Positions 28,513 through 38,883 of a stretch of 64,000 nt of DNA are shown one piece after another; within the stretch, counting starts at the first letter, position 1; each line of letters starts with the position of its first letter. The position numbers were made by a program, and so were the translations under genes. The stretch spans positions 1 through 64,000 of the forward strand of contig NZ_PDWS01000012.1 of NCBI RefSeq assembly GCF_010093305.1, in the 5' to 3' direction. The DNA is from Pseudoxanthomonas sacheonensis. GTDB lineage: Bacteria; Pseudomonadota; Gammaproteobacteria; Xanthomonadales; Xanthomonadaceae. The notes beneath the pieces were generated by a model. It was not told where the DNA came from and made no database searches. It was given only the letters and a program-made list of their open reading frames with translations.

Positions 28513-29768
28513 GCGGCTGGCGGCACGGCGCGGCAACCGGCAGCGACGAAGCGGCGCCGACGCTGTCGGACTTGGCCGCACACCCGGGAATGCTGCAGGC
28601 CGGCGAGCGCACAAAACGCATTGCGCTGGTCGCTGGCGAGGCTTCGGGCGATGCATTGGGTGCGGGCCTGACCGCAGAGCTGCGCAAGCGCTTCCCCGAA
28701 GCGGAATTCGCCGGCATCGGCGGCAAGGCGATGCGCCAGAGCGGCTGCGAAACCTGGTACGACTCGGGCGAGCTGGCGGTGATGGGCCTGTCCGAAGTCC
28801 TCGGCCATCTGCCACGCCTGCTGAAGCTGCGCCGCGAATTCCGCGAGCGCGTGCTCGCATGGAAGCCGGACGTCTTCATCGGCATCGATGCCCCCGACTT
28901 CAACCTGGGCGTGGAGCGCTGGCTCAAGCGTCGCGACGTTCGCACCGTGCATTACGTGAGCCCTTCGGTATGGGCTTGGCGCGAGAAACGCGCGCAGAAA
29001 ATCGGAGCCAGCGCGGACATGGTCCTTTGCCTGTTCCCGATGGAGCCGCCGATCTACGCCCGGCACGGCATCGATGCGCGTTTCGTGGGCCATCCGATGG
29101 CCGACGAGATGCCGCTGGAACCGGACCAGGCCACCGCACGCGCCGCGCTGGGCCTGCATGCCTACACGCCGGTCCTGGCGGTACTGCCTGGCAGCCGGCT
29201 GGGAGAAATCGGGCGGCTCGGCAAGATTTTCCTGGAAGCGGCGCGGATGATTTCCGAATCCGTTCCCTACTTGCAGATCGTGGTGCCCGCGGCGAATTCC
29301 GCCTGCGCGGACGCGCTGCGGCCGTTGATCGCCGAAACCGGATTCGCCGCGCCGCCGATGCTCACCGATGGCCGCGCACGCGAGGCGATGGTGGCGGCAG
29401 ACGTGGTGCTGCTGGCGTCGGGCACCGCCACGCTCGAGGCGATGCTGGCCAAGCGCGCGATGGTGGTCGGCTACAAGGTGGCGCCGCTGACCTACCGCAT
29501 CGTCAAAGCGTTCGGCATGTTGAAAGTCGAGCGCTACGCGCTTCCCAACGTGCTGGCCGGCAGCGATGTGGCGCCGGAACTGATGCAGGACGAATGCACG
29601 CCGGAGAATCTGGCCGCGGCCGTGCTGAACCAGTTCCAGCATCCGGAAATCACCGGCGCGCTGCAACCGCGTTACCGCGAGTTGCATGAGACGTTGCGCC
29701 AGGATGCGTCGGCAAGCGCGGCCGATGCGATAGCCAGTCTGCTGCGCGGTGCGGGATCTTCGTCATGA
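28509..29768 (+). CDS. lpxB: Lipid A disaccharide synthase
   Basis: 419 residues. It joins lipid X and UDP-diacylglucosamine into the lipid A disaccharide at the inner-membrane face. The GT-B Rossmann opening is [18 protein letters not shown]; later motifs are [15 protein letters not shown] and [13 protein letters not shown]. About 30 extra residues precede the first strand compared with E. coli, though an internal start is possible. ATGA overlaps join it to lpxA and rnhB. Confidence 0.95.
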   Translation: MSGWRHGAATGSDEAAPTLSDLAAHPGMLQAGERTKRIALVAGEASGDALGAGLTAELRKRFPEAEFAGIGGKAMRQSGCETWYDSGELAVMGLSEVLGHLPRLLKLRREFRERVLAWKPDVFIGIDAPDFNLGVERWLKRRDVRTVHYVSPSVWAWREKRAQKIGASADMVLCLFPMEPPIYARHGIDARFVGHPMADEMPLEPDQATARAALGLHAYTPVLAVLPGSRLGEIGRLGKIFLEAARMISESVPYLQIVVPAANSACADALRPLIAETGFAAPPMLTDGRAREAMVAADVVLLASGTATLEAMLAKRAMVVGYKVAPLTYRIVKAFGMLKVERYALPNVLAGSDVAPELMQDECTPENLAAAVLNQFQHPEITGALQPRYRELHETLRQDASASAADAIASLLRGAGSSS

Positions 29769-30415
29769 GCCAGCATCCGCTGCTGTTTCCCGCTTCCAAT
29801 GCCGTCGAGCGTCCGCTGTTGGTAGCCGGCGTGGACGAAGCCGGTCGCGGACCGCTGGCCGGGCCGGTCGCGGTCGCTGCGGTGGTGTTCGACCCTGCGC
29901 GTCCGCGCATCAACGGACTGGACGATTCCAAGCAGCTCAATGCTGCGCGCCGCGAAGTGCTGTACTCGCGCATCGTCGAACGCGCACTGGCCTGGCACGT
30001 GGTGCTGGTGGAAGTCGAGGAAATCGACCGCATCAACATCTACCAGGCGACGATGCTGGGCATGCGCCTGGCCGTGGAAGGCGTGGCCCATGTCGCCGGA
30101 CTTGCGCGCATCGACGGCAATGCGTTGCCGAAGGGCCTTCCCTGCCGCGCGGAAACCCTGATAGGAGGAGACCGCCTGGATCGCGCGATCATGGCCGCTT
30201 CCATCGTGGCCAAGGTCACCCGCGACCGGCTCATGAAGCAGTTGCATGAGCAGCATCCGCAATACGGATTCGACGTGCACAAGGGCTATTCGACGCCCTC
30301 CCATCTGGCCGCGCTGGCTCAGCACGGCCCCTGCCCGCACCATCGCCGCAGTTTCGCCCCGGTTCGACGCGCATTGGGCGAGGAAACACCGGCAGGGGCC
30401 GAAGTCCTGACCTGA
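29765..30415 (+). CDS. rnhB: Ribonuclease HII
   Basis: 216 residues. It nicks RNA-DNA hybrids and removes misincorporated ribonucleotides. The first catalytic pair is in [14 protein letters not shown]; the others are in GLDDSKQL and [12 protein letters not shown]. The lpxB-rnhB-dnaE order is conserved in gammaproteobacteria. The start overlaps the lpxB stop by ATGA. Confidence 0.95.
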   Translation: MSQHPLLFPASNAVERPLLVAGVDEAGRGPLAGPVAVAAVVFDPARPRINGLDDSKQLNAARREVLYSRIVERALAWHVVLVEVEEIDRINIYQATMLGMRLAVEGVAHVAGLARIDGNALPKGLPCRAETLIGGDRLDRAIMAASIVAKVTRDRLMKQLHEQHPQYGFDVHKGYSTPSHLAALAQHGPCPHHRRSFAPVRRALGEETPAGAEVLT

Positions 30416-30497
30416 GGGATTCCGGAGCGTGCTTGGCGGGCGTTCGGGCCTGTCAAGCCTTGTTCCACTACACCCCTCCCGCTACCCTGCTAGCGGT

Positions 30498-33400
30498 ATG
30501 TCCTCCCGCTTCATCCACCTCCACCTGCACACCGAATTCTCGCTCGCGGATTCGACCATCCGCGTGCCCGAAAAGCCGGACGAGGCGCGCCCGGACAAGG
30601 CCAAACGGCCCAATCTGCTGAGCCGCGCAGTGGAAATGAGGCTGCCGGCGCTGGCGGTGACCGACCGCAACAACCTGTTCGCGCTGGTCAAGTTCTACAA
30701 AGCCGCCGAGTCGGTGGGCATCAAGCCCATCGCCGGCGCCGATCTGAGCATCGTCGACGGCAAGGAAAGCCCCTGGCAGCTGACCTTGCTGTGCCGCGAC
30801 CATACCGGTTACCTGTCGCTGTCGCGCCTGCTGACGCGCGCCTGGATGGAAGGCCATCACACCGACGGCGTGGCCATCGCGCCGGAATGGCTGCGCGAGG
30901 ATTGCGAAGGCCTGTTCGCCATCGCCGGCCGCCACAGCTACGCCGGACGGCTGGCCGCGGGCGGACGCCACGAACACGCCGAGCAGCACCTGGCCGACCT
31001 GCAACGCAGCTTCGGCGAAAACCTGCATCTTGAAATCACCCGCACCCAGCGCGAAGGCGAAGACGCGTTCAACGCCTTCGCCCTGCATGCCGCCGCCGCG
31101 CGCGGACTTCCGGTCATCGCCAGCAACGATGTGCGGTTTCTGGACCGCGAAGGCTACGATGCGCACGAAGCGCGCGTATGCATTTCCACCGGCCGCGTGC
31201 TGGACGATCCCAAGCGGCCGCGCGAGTACAGCCCCGAGCAATATCTGAAATCGCCGGACGAGATGGCCGCGTTGTTCGCGGACGTACCCGATGCGATCGA
31301 CAACACCTATGCGCTGGCGCAGCGCTGCAATCTGGAACTGACGCTGGGCCAATACGCCTTGCCGGCATATCCGGTGCCCAGCGACGAAACCCTGGACAGC
31401 TGGATCCGCAGCCAGTCGCATGCCGGCCTGGAGGAGCGCCTGCGCAGGAATCCGCTGGCCGAAGGGCACACCGCCGACGACTACCGCGCGCGCCTGGACC
31501 TGGAAGTCGACGTCATCGTGCGCATGGGATTTCCCGGCTACTTCCTGATCGTTGCCGACTTCATCAACTGGGCCAAGCAGCACGGCATCCCGGTCGGTCC
31601 CGGCCGCGGCTCCGGCGCCGGTTCATTGGTGGCCTGGGCGCTCGGCATCACCGATCTGGATCCGCTGCCCTACGGCCTGCTGTTCGAGCGCTTCCTCAAC
31701 CCCGAACGCGTGTCGATGCCCGACTTCGACATCGACTTCTGCATGGACCGCCGCGACGAAGTCATCGACTACGTCGCGCGCAAATACGGCCGCGACCGGG
31801 TCAGCCAGATCATCACCTACGGCACCATGGCAGCCAAGGCGGTGGTGCGCGACACCGGCCGCGTGCTGGGTTTCCCGTACGGTCTGGTGGACGGTATCGC
31901 CAAGCTCATTCCCAATATCCTGGGCGTGACCTTGAAGGACGCGATGGGCGAAGGCGACAGCAGCATGGTGTCGCAGGAACTGATCGACCGTTACCGCGAC
32001 GAAGACGACGTGCGCGACCTGATGGATCTGGCGCGGCAACTGGAAGACCTGACCCGCAACGCCGGCAAGCACGCCGGCGGCGTGGTGATCGCGCCTTCGC
32101 CGCTGTCGGACTTCTGCCCGCTGTTCGCCGAACACGACGTCGAGGGACGCGGCAAGTCGCCGGTGACCCAGTTCGACAAGGACGACGTGGAAGCGGTGGG
32201 CCTGGTGAAGTTCGACTTCCTGGGCCTGCGCACGCTGACCATCATCGATTGGGCGGTGAAGGCGATCAACCGCCGGGATTGGGGAATGGGGATTGGGGAT
32301 TCGCAAGAGCAAAAGCAAAAGCGGGAATCCGCTCTTGCTTCTACGAATCCCGAATCCCCAATCCCCAATCCCGGCCCCATCGACATCTCCGCGATTCCGC
32401 TCGACGACGCGGCCACTTACGAACGCGTGTTCTCCACCGGCGATACCGGCGCGGTGTTCCAGTTCGAATCGCGCGGCATGCGCGAGTTGCTCAAGCGCGC
32501 CAAGCCAGACCGTTTCGAAGATCTGATCGCCCTGGTCTCGCTGTACCGCCCGGGCCCGATGGACCTGATTCCGTCCTTCATCGAGCGCAAGCATGGGCGC
32601 GAGCCGGTGGAGTATCCGGATGCGCGCGTGGAGCCCGTGCTGCGCGACACCTACGGCATCATGGTGTACCAGGAACAGGTCATGCAGATGGCGCAGATCG
32701 TCGGCGGCTATTCGCTGGGCGGCGCCGACCTGCTGCGCCGCGCGATGGGCAAGAAGAATCCGGCGGAAATGGCCAAGCACCGCGAGATCTTCCGCGAAGG
32801 CGCCGGCAATAACAGTATCGACGCGCGCAAGGCCGATTCCATCTTCGACCTGATGGAGAAGTTCGCCGGCTACGGCTTCAACAAGTCGCACGCCGCCGCC
32901 TACGCGCTGGTGTCCTACCAGACCGCGTGGCTGAAGACGCACTACCCGGCCGAGTTCATGGCCGCGGTGCTGTCTTCGGACATGGACAACACCGACAAGG
33001 TGGTGGGCTTCCTGGACGAATGCCGCACGCTGAAGCTCGAAGTGCTGCCGCCGGAAGTCAACGCTTCGGAGTACATGTTCGTGGCCACCGACGCGCGCAC
33101 CGTGCGCTACGGACTGGGCGCGATCAAGGGCGTGGGGCGTGGCGCTTGCGAGGCAATTTCCGCCGAACGCGCAAGCGGCGGCGCTTTCCGCGACTTGCTG
33201 GATTTCTGCAAGCGCGTGGATTCGTCCAAACTCAATCGCCGCGCACTGGAAGCGCTGGTCAATGCGGGCGCGCTGGACGCGCTGGGCAAGAATCGCGCTT
33301 CGCTGATGCTGCAGCTTCCGGAGGTGGTGAAAGCCACCGACCAGTTGGCCAGGGAGCGCGACGCCGGCCAGGTTTCCCTGTTCGGCGGCGGCGACGCGGC

Positions 33401-34133
33401 GCCTGCGCTGGAAGTGCTGCTGACCGAAGTGGACGAATGGCCGCTGTCGCAGAAGCTGGCGGGCGAACGCGAGACCCTGGGCCACTACCTGAGCGGACAT
33501 CCGCTGGATCCGTATCGCGACGACCTGCGCGCACTGGTCGGCACCGACCTGGGCGAGCTGGATAAGCTGTGGAGCGGCGCGCCGCAGGCCGAGAAGAAAG
33601 GCTGGCGTCCGGAAGTGGGCGTAGTCATCGCCGGGCAGGTGGTCGCCTTGCGCCGCAAGGGCGACAGCCAGGTGTTCGTGCAGCTGGAGGACGGGCGCGG
33701 GCGCATCGAGTGCAGCGTGTTCGCCGAGGCCTACACCCAGATGGCACCGCTGCTGACCCGCGACCGCATCCTGATCGTGCAGGGCGGCCTGCGCGAGGAC
33801 GAGTTCAGCGGCGGCTTCAGCCTGCGCGTGCGCCAGTGCTGGGACTACGCGCAACTCTGCTCAAGCCATGCCCAGCGCCTGTCGCTGCGGCTGGACATGC
33901 GCGTGCCCGGTCTTTGGGACCGCATCGACGCCCTGCTCGCCAAACACCGCCCGGGAGCCACCCCCCTGCGCCTGGACCTGCTGCTGAAATCCGGCGAACG
34001 CGGCGTGGCCGGCGTGCTGGATTTGAACGGTCCCAAGTCGGTGCGCGTGGACACGGAGCTGCTGGATGCGCTGAGGGCGCATCCGGGGGTGCGGACGGTC
34101 AAGGTCGCTATCTCAAGGCCTTGGGCGAATTAG
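30498..34133 (+). CDS. dnaE: DNA polymerase III alpha subunit
   Basis: 1211 residues. This is the replicative polymerase. The PHP domain starts FIHLHLHTEFSLADST; the palm has GPGRGSGAGSLVAWAL and the catalytic PDFDIDFCMDRR (about 405-416) with the third Asp in VKFDFLGLRTLTIIDWA. HhH, OB and C-terminal domains follow. ATG 30498 is the family start; a GTG at 30429 extends the frame but looks spurious. Odd feature: residues about 593-625 are encoded by a GGGATTGGGGA-type palindromic repeat inserted in frame, in a loop that is short and variable in E. coli DnaE. The frame stays open and every catalytic motif is present. Confidence 0.96.
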   Translation: MSSRFIHLHLHTEFSLADSTIRVPEKPDEARPDKAKRPNLLSRAVEMRLPALAVTDRNNLFALVKFYKAAESVGIKPIAGADLSIVDGKESPWQLTLLCRDHTGYLSLSRLLTRAWMEGHHTDGVAIAPEWLREDCEGLFAIAGRHSYAGRLAAGGRHEHAEQHLADLQRSFGENLHLEITRTQREGEDAFNAFALHAAAARGLPVIASNDVRFLDREGYDAHEARVCISTGRVLDDPKRPREYSPEQYLKSPDEMAALFADVPDAIDNTYALAQRCNLELTLGQYALPAYPVPSDETLDSWIRSQSHAGLEERLRRNPLAEGHTADDYRARLDLEVDVIVRMGFPGYFLIVADFINWAKQHGIPVGPGRGSGAGSLVAWALGITDLDPLPYGLLFERFLNPERVSMPDFDIDFCMDRRDEVIDYVARKYGRDRVSQIITYGTMAAKAVVRDTGRVLGFPYGLVDGIAKLIPNILGVTLKDAMGEGDSSMVSQELIDRYRDEDDVRDLMDLARQLEDLTRNAGKHAGGVVIAPSPLSDFCPLFAEHDVEGRGKSPVTQFDKDDVEAVGLVKFDFLGLRTLTIIDWAVKAINRRDWGMGIGDSQEQKQKRESALASTNPESPIPNPGPIDISAIPLDDAATYERVFSTGDTGAVFQFESRGMRELLKRAKPDRFEDLIALVSLYRPGPMDLIPSFIERKHGREPVEYPDARVEPVLRDTYGIMVYQEQVMQMAQIVGGYSLGGADLLRRAMGKKNPAEMAKHREIFREGAGNNSIDARKADSIFDLMEKFAGYGFNKSHAAAYALVSYQTAWLKTHYPAEFMAAVLSSDMDNTDKVVGFLDECRTLKLEVLPPEVNASEYMFVATDARTVRYGLGAIKGVGRGACEAISAERASGGAFRDLLDFCKRVDSSKLNRRALEALVNAGALDALGKNRASLMLQLPEVVKATDQLARERDAGQVSLFGGGDAAPALEVLLTEVDEWPLSQKLAGERETLGHYLSGHPLDPYRDDLRALVGTDLGELDKLWSGAPQAEKKGWRPEVGVVIAGQVVALRRKGDSQVFVQLEDGRGRIECSVFAEAYTQMAPLLTRDRILIVQGGLREDEFSGGFSLRVRQCWDYAQLCSSHAQRLSLRLDMRVPGLWDRIDALLAKHRPGATPLRLDLLLKSGERGVAGVLDLNGPKSVRVDTELLDALRAHPGVRTVKVAISRPWAN
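32275..32372. repeat. Palindromic GGGATT-type repeat inserted in frame inside dnaE
   Basis: Outer arms GGGATTGGGGAATGGGGATT... (32275-32303) and its inverse ...AATCCCCAATCCC (32344-32372) enclose an inner stem GCAAGAGC/GCTCTTGC (32303-32310, 32331-32338) around AAAAGCAAAAGCGGG. It encodes residues such as DWGMGIGDS and NPESPIPNPG. The same family is intergenic at 49734-49803. Confidence 0.85.
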
Positions 34134-34142
34134 GCTTTTTAG

Positions 34143-34314
34143 GCTTTTCCTTCTCCCCCTGGGAGAAGGTGCCCGGAGGGCGGATGAGGGAATGGATTGT
34201 CAGCTTGTAGTGGAAGGTTGATTTGCAATTCATTGCCATTCCCTTATCCGTCGCTTCGCGCCACCCCGTATCAAGTACGGGGCAGGCTTTCTCCCGGGGG
34301 GAGAAGGAAAAGCC
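34143..34314. repeat. Family A intergenic repeat
   Basis: Between dnaE and accA. Outer arms TTTTCCTTCTCCC and GGGAGAAGGAAAA; it includes GCGCCACCCCGTATCAAG with the nested CCCCGTA/TACGGGG palindrome as in 1-190 and 2123-2332. No gene in 34134-34390. Confidence 0.82.
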
Positions 34315-34390
34315 GCCGCCCTACCCACCCGTACGGGTTCCTCGCCCCGCTTCGGCTAAACTCCCCTCCTTTCCGGTCCGCAGTCCGTAA

Positions 34391-35350
34391 ATGAACCCGA
34401 ATTACCTGGATTTCGAACAGCCCATCGCCGACCTGGAATCCAAGATCCAGGACTTGCGCAGCGCCAGCACCGGCCCGGCGGTCAACGTCGACGCCGAAGT
34501 GCACGCCTTGCAGGACAAACTCCGCGTGCGCACCGCCCAGATCTTCCGGGACCTCACTCCCTGGCAGGTCTCGCAGCTGGCCCGGCATCCGGCGCGACCG
34601 TACACGCTGGACTACATCCGCGTGTTCTGCGACGAGTTCCAGGAACTGGCCGGCGACCGCGCCTACGCCGACGACGCCGCGATCGTCGGCGGCCTGGGCC
34701 GCATCGATGGCCGTAGCGTGGTCATCATCGGCCACCAGAAAGGCCGCGACACCAAGAGCAAGATCGCGCGCAATTTCGGCATGCCGCGTCCCGAGGGCTA
34801 CCGCAAGGCGCTGCGCCTGATGAAGCTGGCCGAGCGCTTCAAGCTGCCGCTGCTGACCTTCATCGACACTCCTGGCGCCTACCCCGGCGTGGGCGCGGAA
34901 GAGCGCGGCCAGTCCGAGGCCATTGCCCGCAACCTCATGGAGATGGCCGAACTGCGCGTGCCCATCGTCTGCACGGTGATCGGCGAAGGCGGATCGGGCG
35001 GCGCATTGGCCATCGGCGTCGGCGACCGTACGCTGATGCTGGAATACGGCACCTATTCTGTGATCTCGCCGGAAGGTTGCGCGTCGATCCTGTGGAAATC
35101 CGCCGACAAGGCCAAGGATGCCGCAGAACAACTTGGCATCACCGCCAAGCGCCTGCTCTCGCTGGGCCTGGTGGACAAGGTGGTGCGCGAACCCATCGGC
35201 GGCGCGCACCGCAACCCACGGCAGATGGCCACGCGTCTGAAGGCCGTGTTGCTCAACGAGCTGGATGCGTTGGAACAATTGCCGATGGACGAGTTGCTGA
35301 AGCAGCGGTACCAGCGGTTGCGCGGTTACGGGGCTTACGAAGCCGCATAG
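34391..35350 (+). CDS. accA: Acetyl-CoA carboxylase carboxyltransferase subunit alpha
   Basis: 319 residues, E. coli length. With AccD it transfers CO2 from biotin to acetyl-CoA to form malonyl-Co[20 protein letters not shown] is the family N-terminus; FNMPRPEG-like [15 protein letters not shown] and [20 protein letters not shown] are present, with [15 protein letters not shown] as the oxyanion region. It ends the dnaE-accA part of the block. Confidence 0.97.
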   Translation: MNPNYLDFEQPIADLESKIQDLRSASTGPAVNVDAEVHALQDKLRVRTAQIFRDLTPWQVSQLARHPARPYTLDYIRVFCDEFQELAGDRAYADDAAIVGGLGRIDGRSVVIIGHQKGRDTKSKIARNFGMPRPEGYRKALRLMKLAERFKLPLLTFIDTPGAYPGVGAEERGQSEAIARNLMEMAELRVPIVCTVIGEGGSGGALAIGVGDRTLMLEYGTYSVISPEGCASILWKSADKAKDAAEQLGITAKRLLSLGLVDKVVREPIGGAHRNPRQMATRLKAVLLNELDALEQLPMDELLKQRYQRLRGYGAYEAA

Positions 35351-35365
35351 CGCTTCTCGGTTCTT

Positions 35366-35438
35366 GTAGGAGCGACGCGAGTCGCGAAGCCGCGGAGAAT
35401 CGAGTTGTCGTGAGCTTCGCGACTCGCGTCGCTCCTAC
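35366..35438. repeat. GTAG-headed REP pair
   Basis: GTAGGAGCGACGCGAGTCGC and its inverse GCGACTCGCGTCGCTCCTAC face each other across about 30 bases. Nearly the same element is at 36242-36314, so the TPR gene is bracketed by two copies. Confidence 0.88.
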
Positions 35439-35470
35439 AAATCTTCATCGCATATAAAAATCGACTCGCC

Positions 35471-36217
35471 ATGAGCCCCATCCTCCTCCTTTCCATCGTT
35501 CTCCAAATCGCCTGCTGCGTGCACGTGGTCCGCACCGGCCGGCCGATGTACTGGATCTTCATCCTGCTGGTGTTCTCGTATATCGCGGTGGCGATCTATT
35601 TCTTCGCCGAGATCCTGCCCGGAATGCGCAACGATCCAGGCGCCCGGCGCGTGGTGCGCAAGGTCGCCGCGAAGATCGATCCCGAACGCGAGAAACGCCA
35701 CGCCAGCCGCCAGTTCGGACTTTCCGACACGCAGGCCAACCGGCGTCGCCTGGCCGAGGAAAGCCTGGCGAGCGGCGACTTCCAGCAGGCGGCCGAGCTT
35801 TACCAAGGGGCGCTCAAGGGTCTGTACGAAACCGATCCGGAGACGATGCTGGGACTGGCCAAAGCGCAGTTCGGGCTGGGCCAGCCACAACAGGCGCGGC
35901 AGACGCTGGATGCATTGATCGCGGCCAATCCCAATTACCGATCAAAGGACGGGCATCTGCTTTACGCGCGTACCGTGGAAGCCAGCGGCGACATGCCTGC
36001 CGCGCTGCATGAGTACGAAAATGTGGTGCAGGGATATCCGGGCGAAGAAGCCCGGGCGCGCTACGGATCGCTGCTGGTGCGCAGCGGCGACACCGGCAAG
36101 GCGAAGGAAATCTTCAACGAGATACTGACCCGCTCCGCCGCTGCGCCCAAGTACTATCAACGCGAGCAGCGCGAGTGGATCGATGCGGCCAAACGCGAGT
36201 TGGCGGCGCTGAACTGA
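35471..36217 (+). CDS. Membrane-anchored TPR protein
   Basis: 248 residues. Two hydrophobic segments (ILLLSIVLQIACCVHVV and MYWIFILLVFSYIAVAIYFF, about 4-46) anchor the N-terminus, in the style of the PLD-nuclease N-terminal module. The rest is a run of tetratricopeptide repeats (from LAEESLASGDFQQAAELYQG to YGSLLVRSGDTGKAKEIF) expected in the cytoplasm and likely a protein-binding scaffold. No enzymatic motif is seen and the partner is unknown. GTAG repeats on both sides isolate it from accA and tilS. Confidence 0.8.
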   Translation: MSPILLLSIVLQIACCVHVVRTGRPMYWIFILLVFSYIAVAIYFFAEILPGMRNDPGARRVVRKVAAKIDPEREKRHASRQFGLSDTQANRRRLAEESLASGDFQQAAELYQGALKGLYETDPETMLGLAKAQFGLGQPQQARQTLDALIAANPNYRSKDGHLLYARTVEASGDMPAALHEYENVVQGYPGEEARARYGSLLVRSGDTGKAKEIFNEILTRSAAAPKYYQREQREWIDAAKRELAALN

Positions 36218-36241
36218 TCGTTCGCGCGTCTCCATGGCTCT

Positions 36242-36314
36242 GTAGGAGCGACGCGAGTCGCGAAGCTCTGAACGCCGGAATCGTCATCGGCTTCGCGACT
36301 CGCGTCGCTCCTAC
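36242..36314. repeat. GTAG-headed REP pair
   Basis: Same element as 35366-35438: GTAGGAGCGACGCGAGTCGC at the left and CGACTCGCGTCGCTCCTAC at the right, with a different spacer. Confidence 0.88.
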
Positions 36315-36386
36315 AGACTCCTGCGTCTCCCGGGTGCGGGCTGGCGGACCCGAGCATGCCGTGGACGCAACGGCTAGGATGCGTAC

Positions 36387-37697
36387 ATGACCGCTGCCGA
36401 TCCCGCCATCGTTCTGTACCGCGCCTTGCATCGAGAGAGGCCTGCGCCCTTGCTGGTGGGGCTCAGCGGCGGGCTGGATTCCACCGTACTGCTGCATGCG
36501 CTGTCGGAAGACCCGCAGGTCCGCGCACAAGGCCTGCGCGCCGTGCACGTGCACCACGGCCTGCAACCGCTGGCCGAGGACTGGGCCAACCATTGCGCCG
36601 GATTCTGCGGTTCGATTGGCGTACCGTTGACGATCCTCAAGGTCGTCGTGGACCGCGACAGCGGCGAAGGATTGGAGGCCGCGGCACGCAAGGCGCGGTA
36701 CGCGGCATTCGAAAGCGTACTGAGGGAAGGCGAAACGCTGGTCACCGCCCATCATCGCGACGACCAGGCCGAAACCTTTCTGCTACGCGCGCTGCGCGGA
36801 TCCGGGCCGGATGGATTGGCGGCGATGCGGCCATGGCGGAAATTCGCTGCGGGAAAACACTGGCGCCCCCTGCTGGACACGCCACGAAGCGGACTGCTCG
36901 CTTACGCGAACCAGCACGGCCTGGCCTGGCTGGAAGACCCCAGCAATGAAGACCTCCATCACGACCGCAATTTCCTGCGCCAGCGCATCCTGCCATTGCT
37001 GCGCGAACGCTGGCCGCAGGCCGATGCCGCTTTCACGCGCAGCGCGGTGTTGAGCGCCGATGCTGTCGAACTCTTACAGCGCGAGGACGTCCTGGCGCTG
37101 GCGATGGCTCGCACCGCCGATCCATGTGCGCTTTCGGTACCGGCGCTGCTGGAACTGCCGGCGACGCGGCGCGCACGCGTGCTGCGGCGATGGATCGAAG
37201 AACTCGGCCTTCCGCCACTGCCAGGCGAAGGCGTCGCGCAGATCGAAACCGATTTGCTGCCGGCGCGAGCCGACGCCCAGGCCCGCTTCCAATGGCGCGA
37301 TGCGGTGATCGAACGCTGGCGCGACCTGTTGCATGCGCAATGGCGGCGCGAGCCGTTGCCGGCCGAATGGAACGCAGAATGGAGCGGGCGCGAGCCGCTG
37401 CCGCTGCCGGGCGGAGATCTGCTCCACCTGCAGGGCGCGGAAGCGTTCCCCTCTCCCCTGCGCGTGTTCGCGCGCCAGGGTGGTGAGCGCATCGCCCTGC
37501 CCGGCCGCGAGCATTCGCATGCGCTCAAGAACGTGCTGCAGGAACTCGGCGTACCGCCCTGGGAGCGCGAGGTCCTGCCCTTGCTCTCCAACGGCGCGGG
37601 CGAGTTGGTGGCGATCGCGGACTTGGCTTATTCCGCCGGTTTCGACGCATGGCTGCGCGAGGCGGGCGCGCGCCTGCTTTGGGCGCGCCAGGCATGA
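36387..37697 (+). CDS. tilS: tRNA(Ile)-lysidine synthase
   Basis: 436 residues. It makes lysidine at C34 of the CAU tRNA-Ile so that AUA is read as Ile. The PP-loop ATP site LVGLSGGLDSTVLLHAL is at about 22-38, followed by VHVHHGLQ and TAHHRDDQAETFLLR, and the C-terminal substrate domain ends LLWARQA. In gammaproteobacteria it often sits beside accA, as here. Confidence 0.95.
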   Translation: MTAADPAIVLYRALHRERPAPLLVGLSGGLDSTVLLHALSEDPQVRAQGLRAVHVHHGLQPLAEDWANHCAGFCGSIGVPLTILKVVVDRDSGEGLEAAARKARYAAFESVLREGETLVTAHHRDDQAETFLLRALRGSGPDGLAAMRPWRKFAAGKHWRPLLDTPRSGLLAYANQHGLAWLEDPSNEDLHHDRNFLRQRILPLLRERWPQADAAFTRSAVLSADAVELLQREDVLALAMARTADPCALSVPALLELPATRRARVLRRWIEELGLPPLPGEGVAQIETDLLPARADAQARFQWRDAVIERWRDLLHAQWRREPLPAEWNAEWSGREPLPLPGGDLLHLQGAEAFPSPLRVFARQGGERIALPGREHSHALKNVLQELGVPPWEREVLPLLSNGAGELVAIADLAYSAGFDAWLREAGARLLWARQA

Positions 37698-37742
37698 ACG
37701 GCCTGCATTGACCTATTCCCCCCGCATCCCCAAACTTGCCCC

Positions 37743-38003
37743 ATGCCACGCAAACCCGCCCCCGATGCTTCCCCCGTCGCCCATTTCGAGCAGTCGCTGG
37801 ACGAACTGGAGCTGCTGGTCGAGAAGATGGAACAGGGCGAGATGAGCCTGGAAGAGTCGCTGGCCGCCTACGAGCGCGGCGTGGGCCTGTACCGGCGTTG
37901 CCAGGCGGCATTGGAACAGGCCGAGCTGCGCGTGCGCCTGCTCAGCGATCCGGAACAGCCCGATGCGGCCGAACCCTTTGCGCCGCTGCCCGATGGAAAC
38001 TGA
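37743..38003 (+). CDS. xseB: Exodeoxyribonuclease VII small subunit
   Basis: 86 residues. It binds XseA to form the single-strand exonuclease VII. The helical hairpin core is [20 protein letters not shown] followed by [20 protein letters not shown]. It overlaps the start of ispA by 11 bases, a common arrangement. Confidence 0.94.
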   Translation: MPRKPAPDASPVAHFEQSLDELELLVEKMEQGEMSLEESLAAYERGVGLYRRCQAALEQAELRVRLLSDPEQPDAAEPFAPLPDGN

Positions 38004-38871
38004 AGCCCCGTTCCTGCGCTGGGCCCAACGCGTCGAAACCGCACTCGGCAACGCCCTGCCCTCGGCCTCGATCCCGCCGCAACGCTTGCATGCGGCCATG
38101 CGCCACGCGGTGCTCGGCGGCGGCAAGCGCATACGCCCCCTGCTGGTCTACGCCACGGGCGCGGTGTTCGGCACCGACGAGCGCTGGCTGGATGCGCCCG
38201 CGGCGGCGGTGGAGCTGATCCACGCCTATTCGCTGGTGCACGACGACCTGCCGGCGATGGACGACGACGCCTTGCGGCGCGGCCGGCCTACCGTGCATGT
38301 CGCCTTCGACGAAGCCACCGCGATCCTTGCCGGCGATGCGCTGCAATCGCTGGCTTTCGAGGTGCTGGCAGAAGCGCCGGTCGCGTCCGAATTGCGCGTG
38401 TCCTGGCTGCGTGCATTGGGCTTGGCCGCGGGCGCCGGCGGCATGTGCGGCGGCCAGGCGCTGGATATCGACGCCACCGGCCAGGTGCAGACGCTCGCGG
38501 ATCTGGAGCGCATGCACCGTCTCAAGACCGGCGCGCTGATCCGGGCCTCGGTGCGCATGGGGGCGATGGGCGGCAGCATCGACGAAGGCACGCTCAAGCT
38601 GCTGGATACCTTCGCCGATGCGCTGGGTCTGGCCTTCCAAGTGCGCGACGACATCCTGGACGTGGAATCGAATTCCAAGCAGCTAGGCAAGACCGTGGGC
38701 AAGGATGCGGCGCAGGCCAAGTCCACTTATCCGGCCCTGCTGGGCATGGACGGCGCGAAAGCCAAGCTGGTCGAGCTGGACAGGGTCATGCACGATGCGC
38801 TGTCCCCTTTCCGCGAACGCGCCACCGCGCTGTGGGCGCTGGGCAAGCTCGCCATCCACCGTACCCACTAA
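37993..38871 (+). CDS. ispA: Farnesyl diphosphate synthase
   Basis: 292 residues. It condenses IPP with DMAPP and GPP to FPP, the primer for UppS and quinones. First Asp-rich motif [12 protein letters not shown], second [20 protein letters not shown] and LKTGALI are also typical. It overlaps xseB. The usual third partner dxs does not follow; the gene ends at a GTAG repeat. Confidence 0.95.
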   Translation: METEAPFLRWAQRVETALGNALPSASIPPQRLHAAMRHAVLGGGKRIRPLLVYATGAVFGTDERWLDAPAAAVELIHAYSLVHDDLPAMDDDALRRGRPTVHVAFDEATAILAGDALQSLAFEVLAEAPVASELRVSWLRALGLAAGAGGMCGGQALDIDATGQVQTLADLERMHRLKTGALIRASVRMGAMGGSIDEGTLKLLDTFADALGLAFQVRDDILDVESNSKQLGKTVGKDAAQAKSTYPALLGMDGAKAKLVELDRVMHDALSPFRERATALWALGKLAIHRTH

Positions 38872-38883
38872 GACAGCATCCTT

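Noticed and set aside
31623..33854. A 743-codon frame antisense to dnaE
   Set aside because: Shadow frame of a high-GC essential gene, with no ribosome site, motif or plausible composition.
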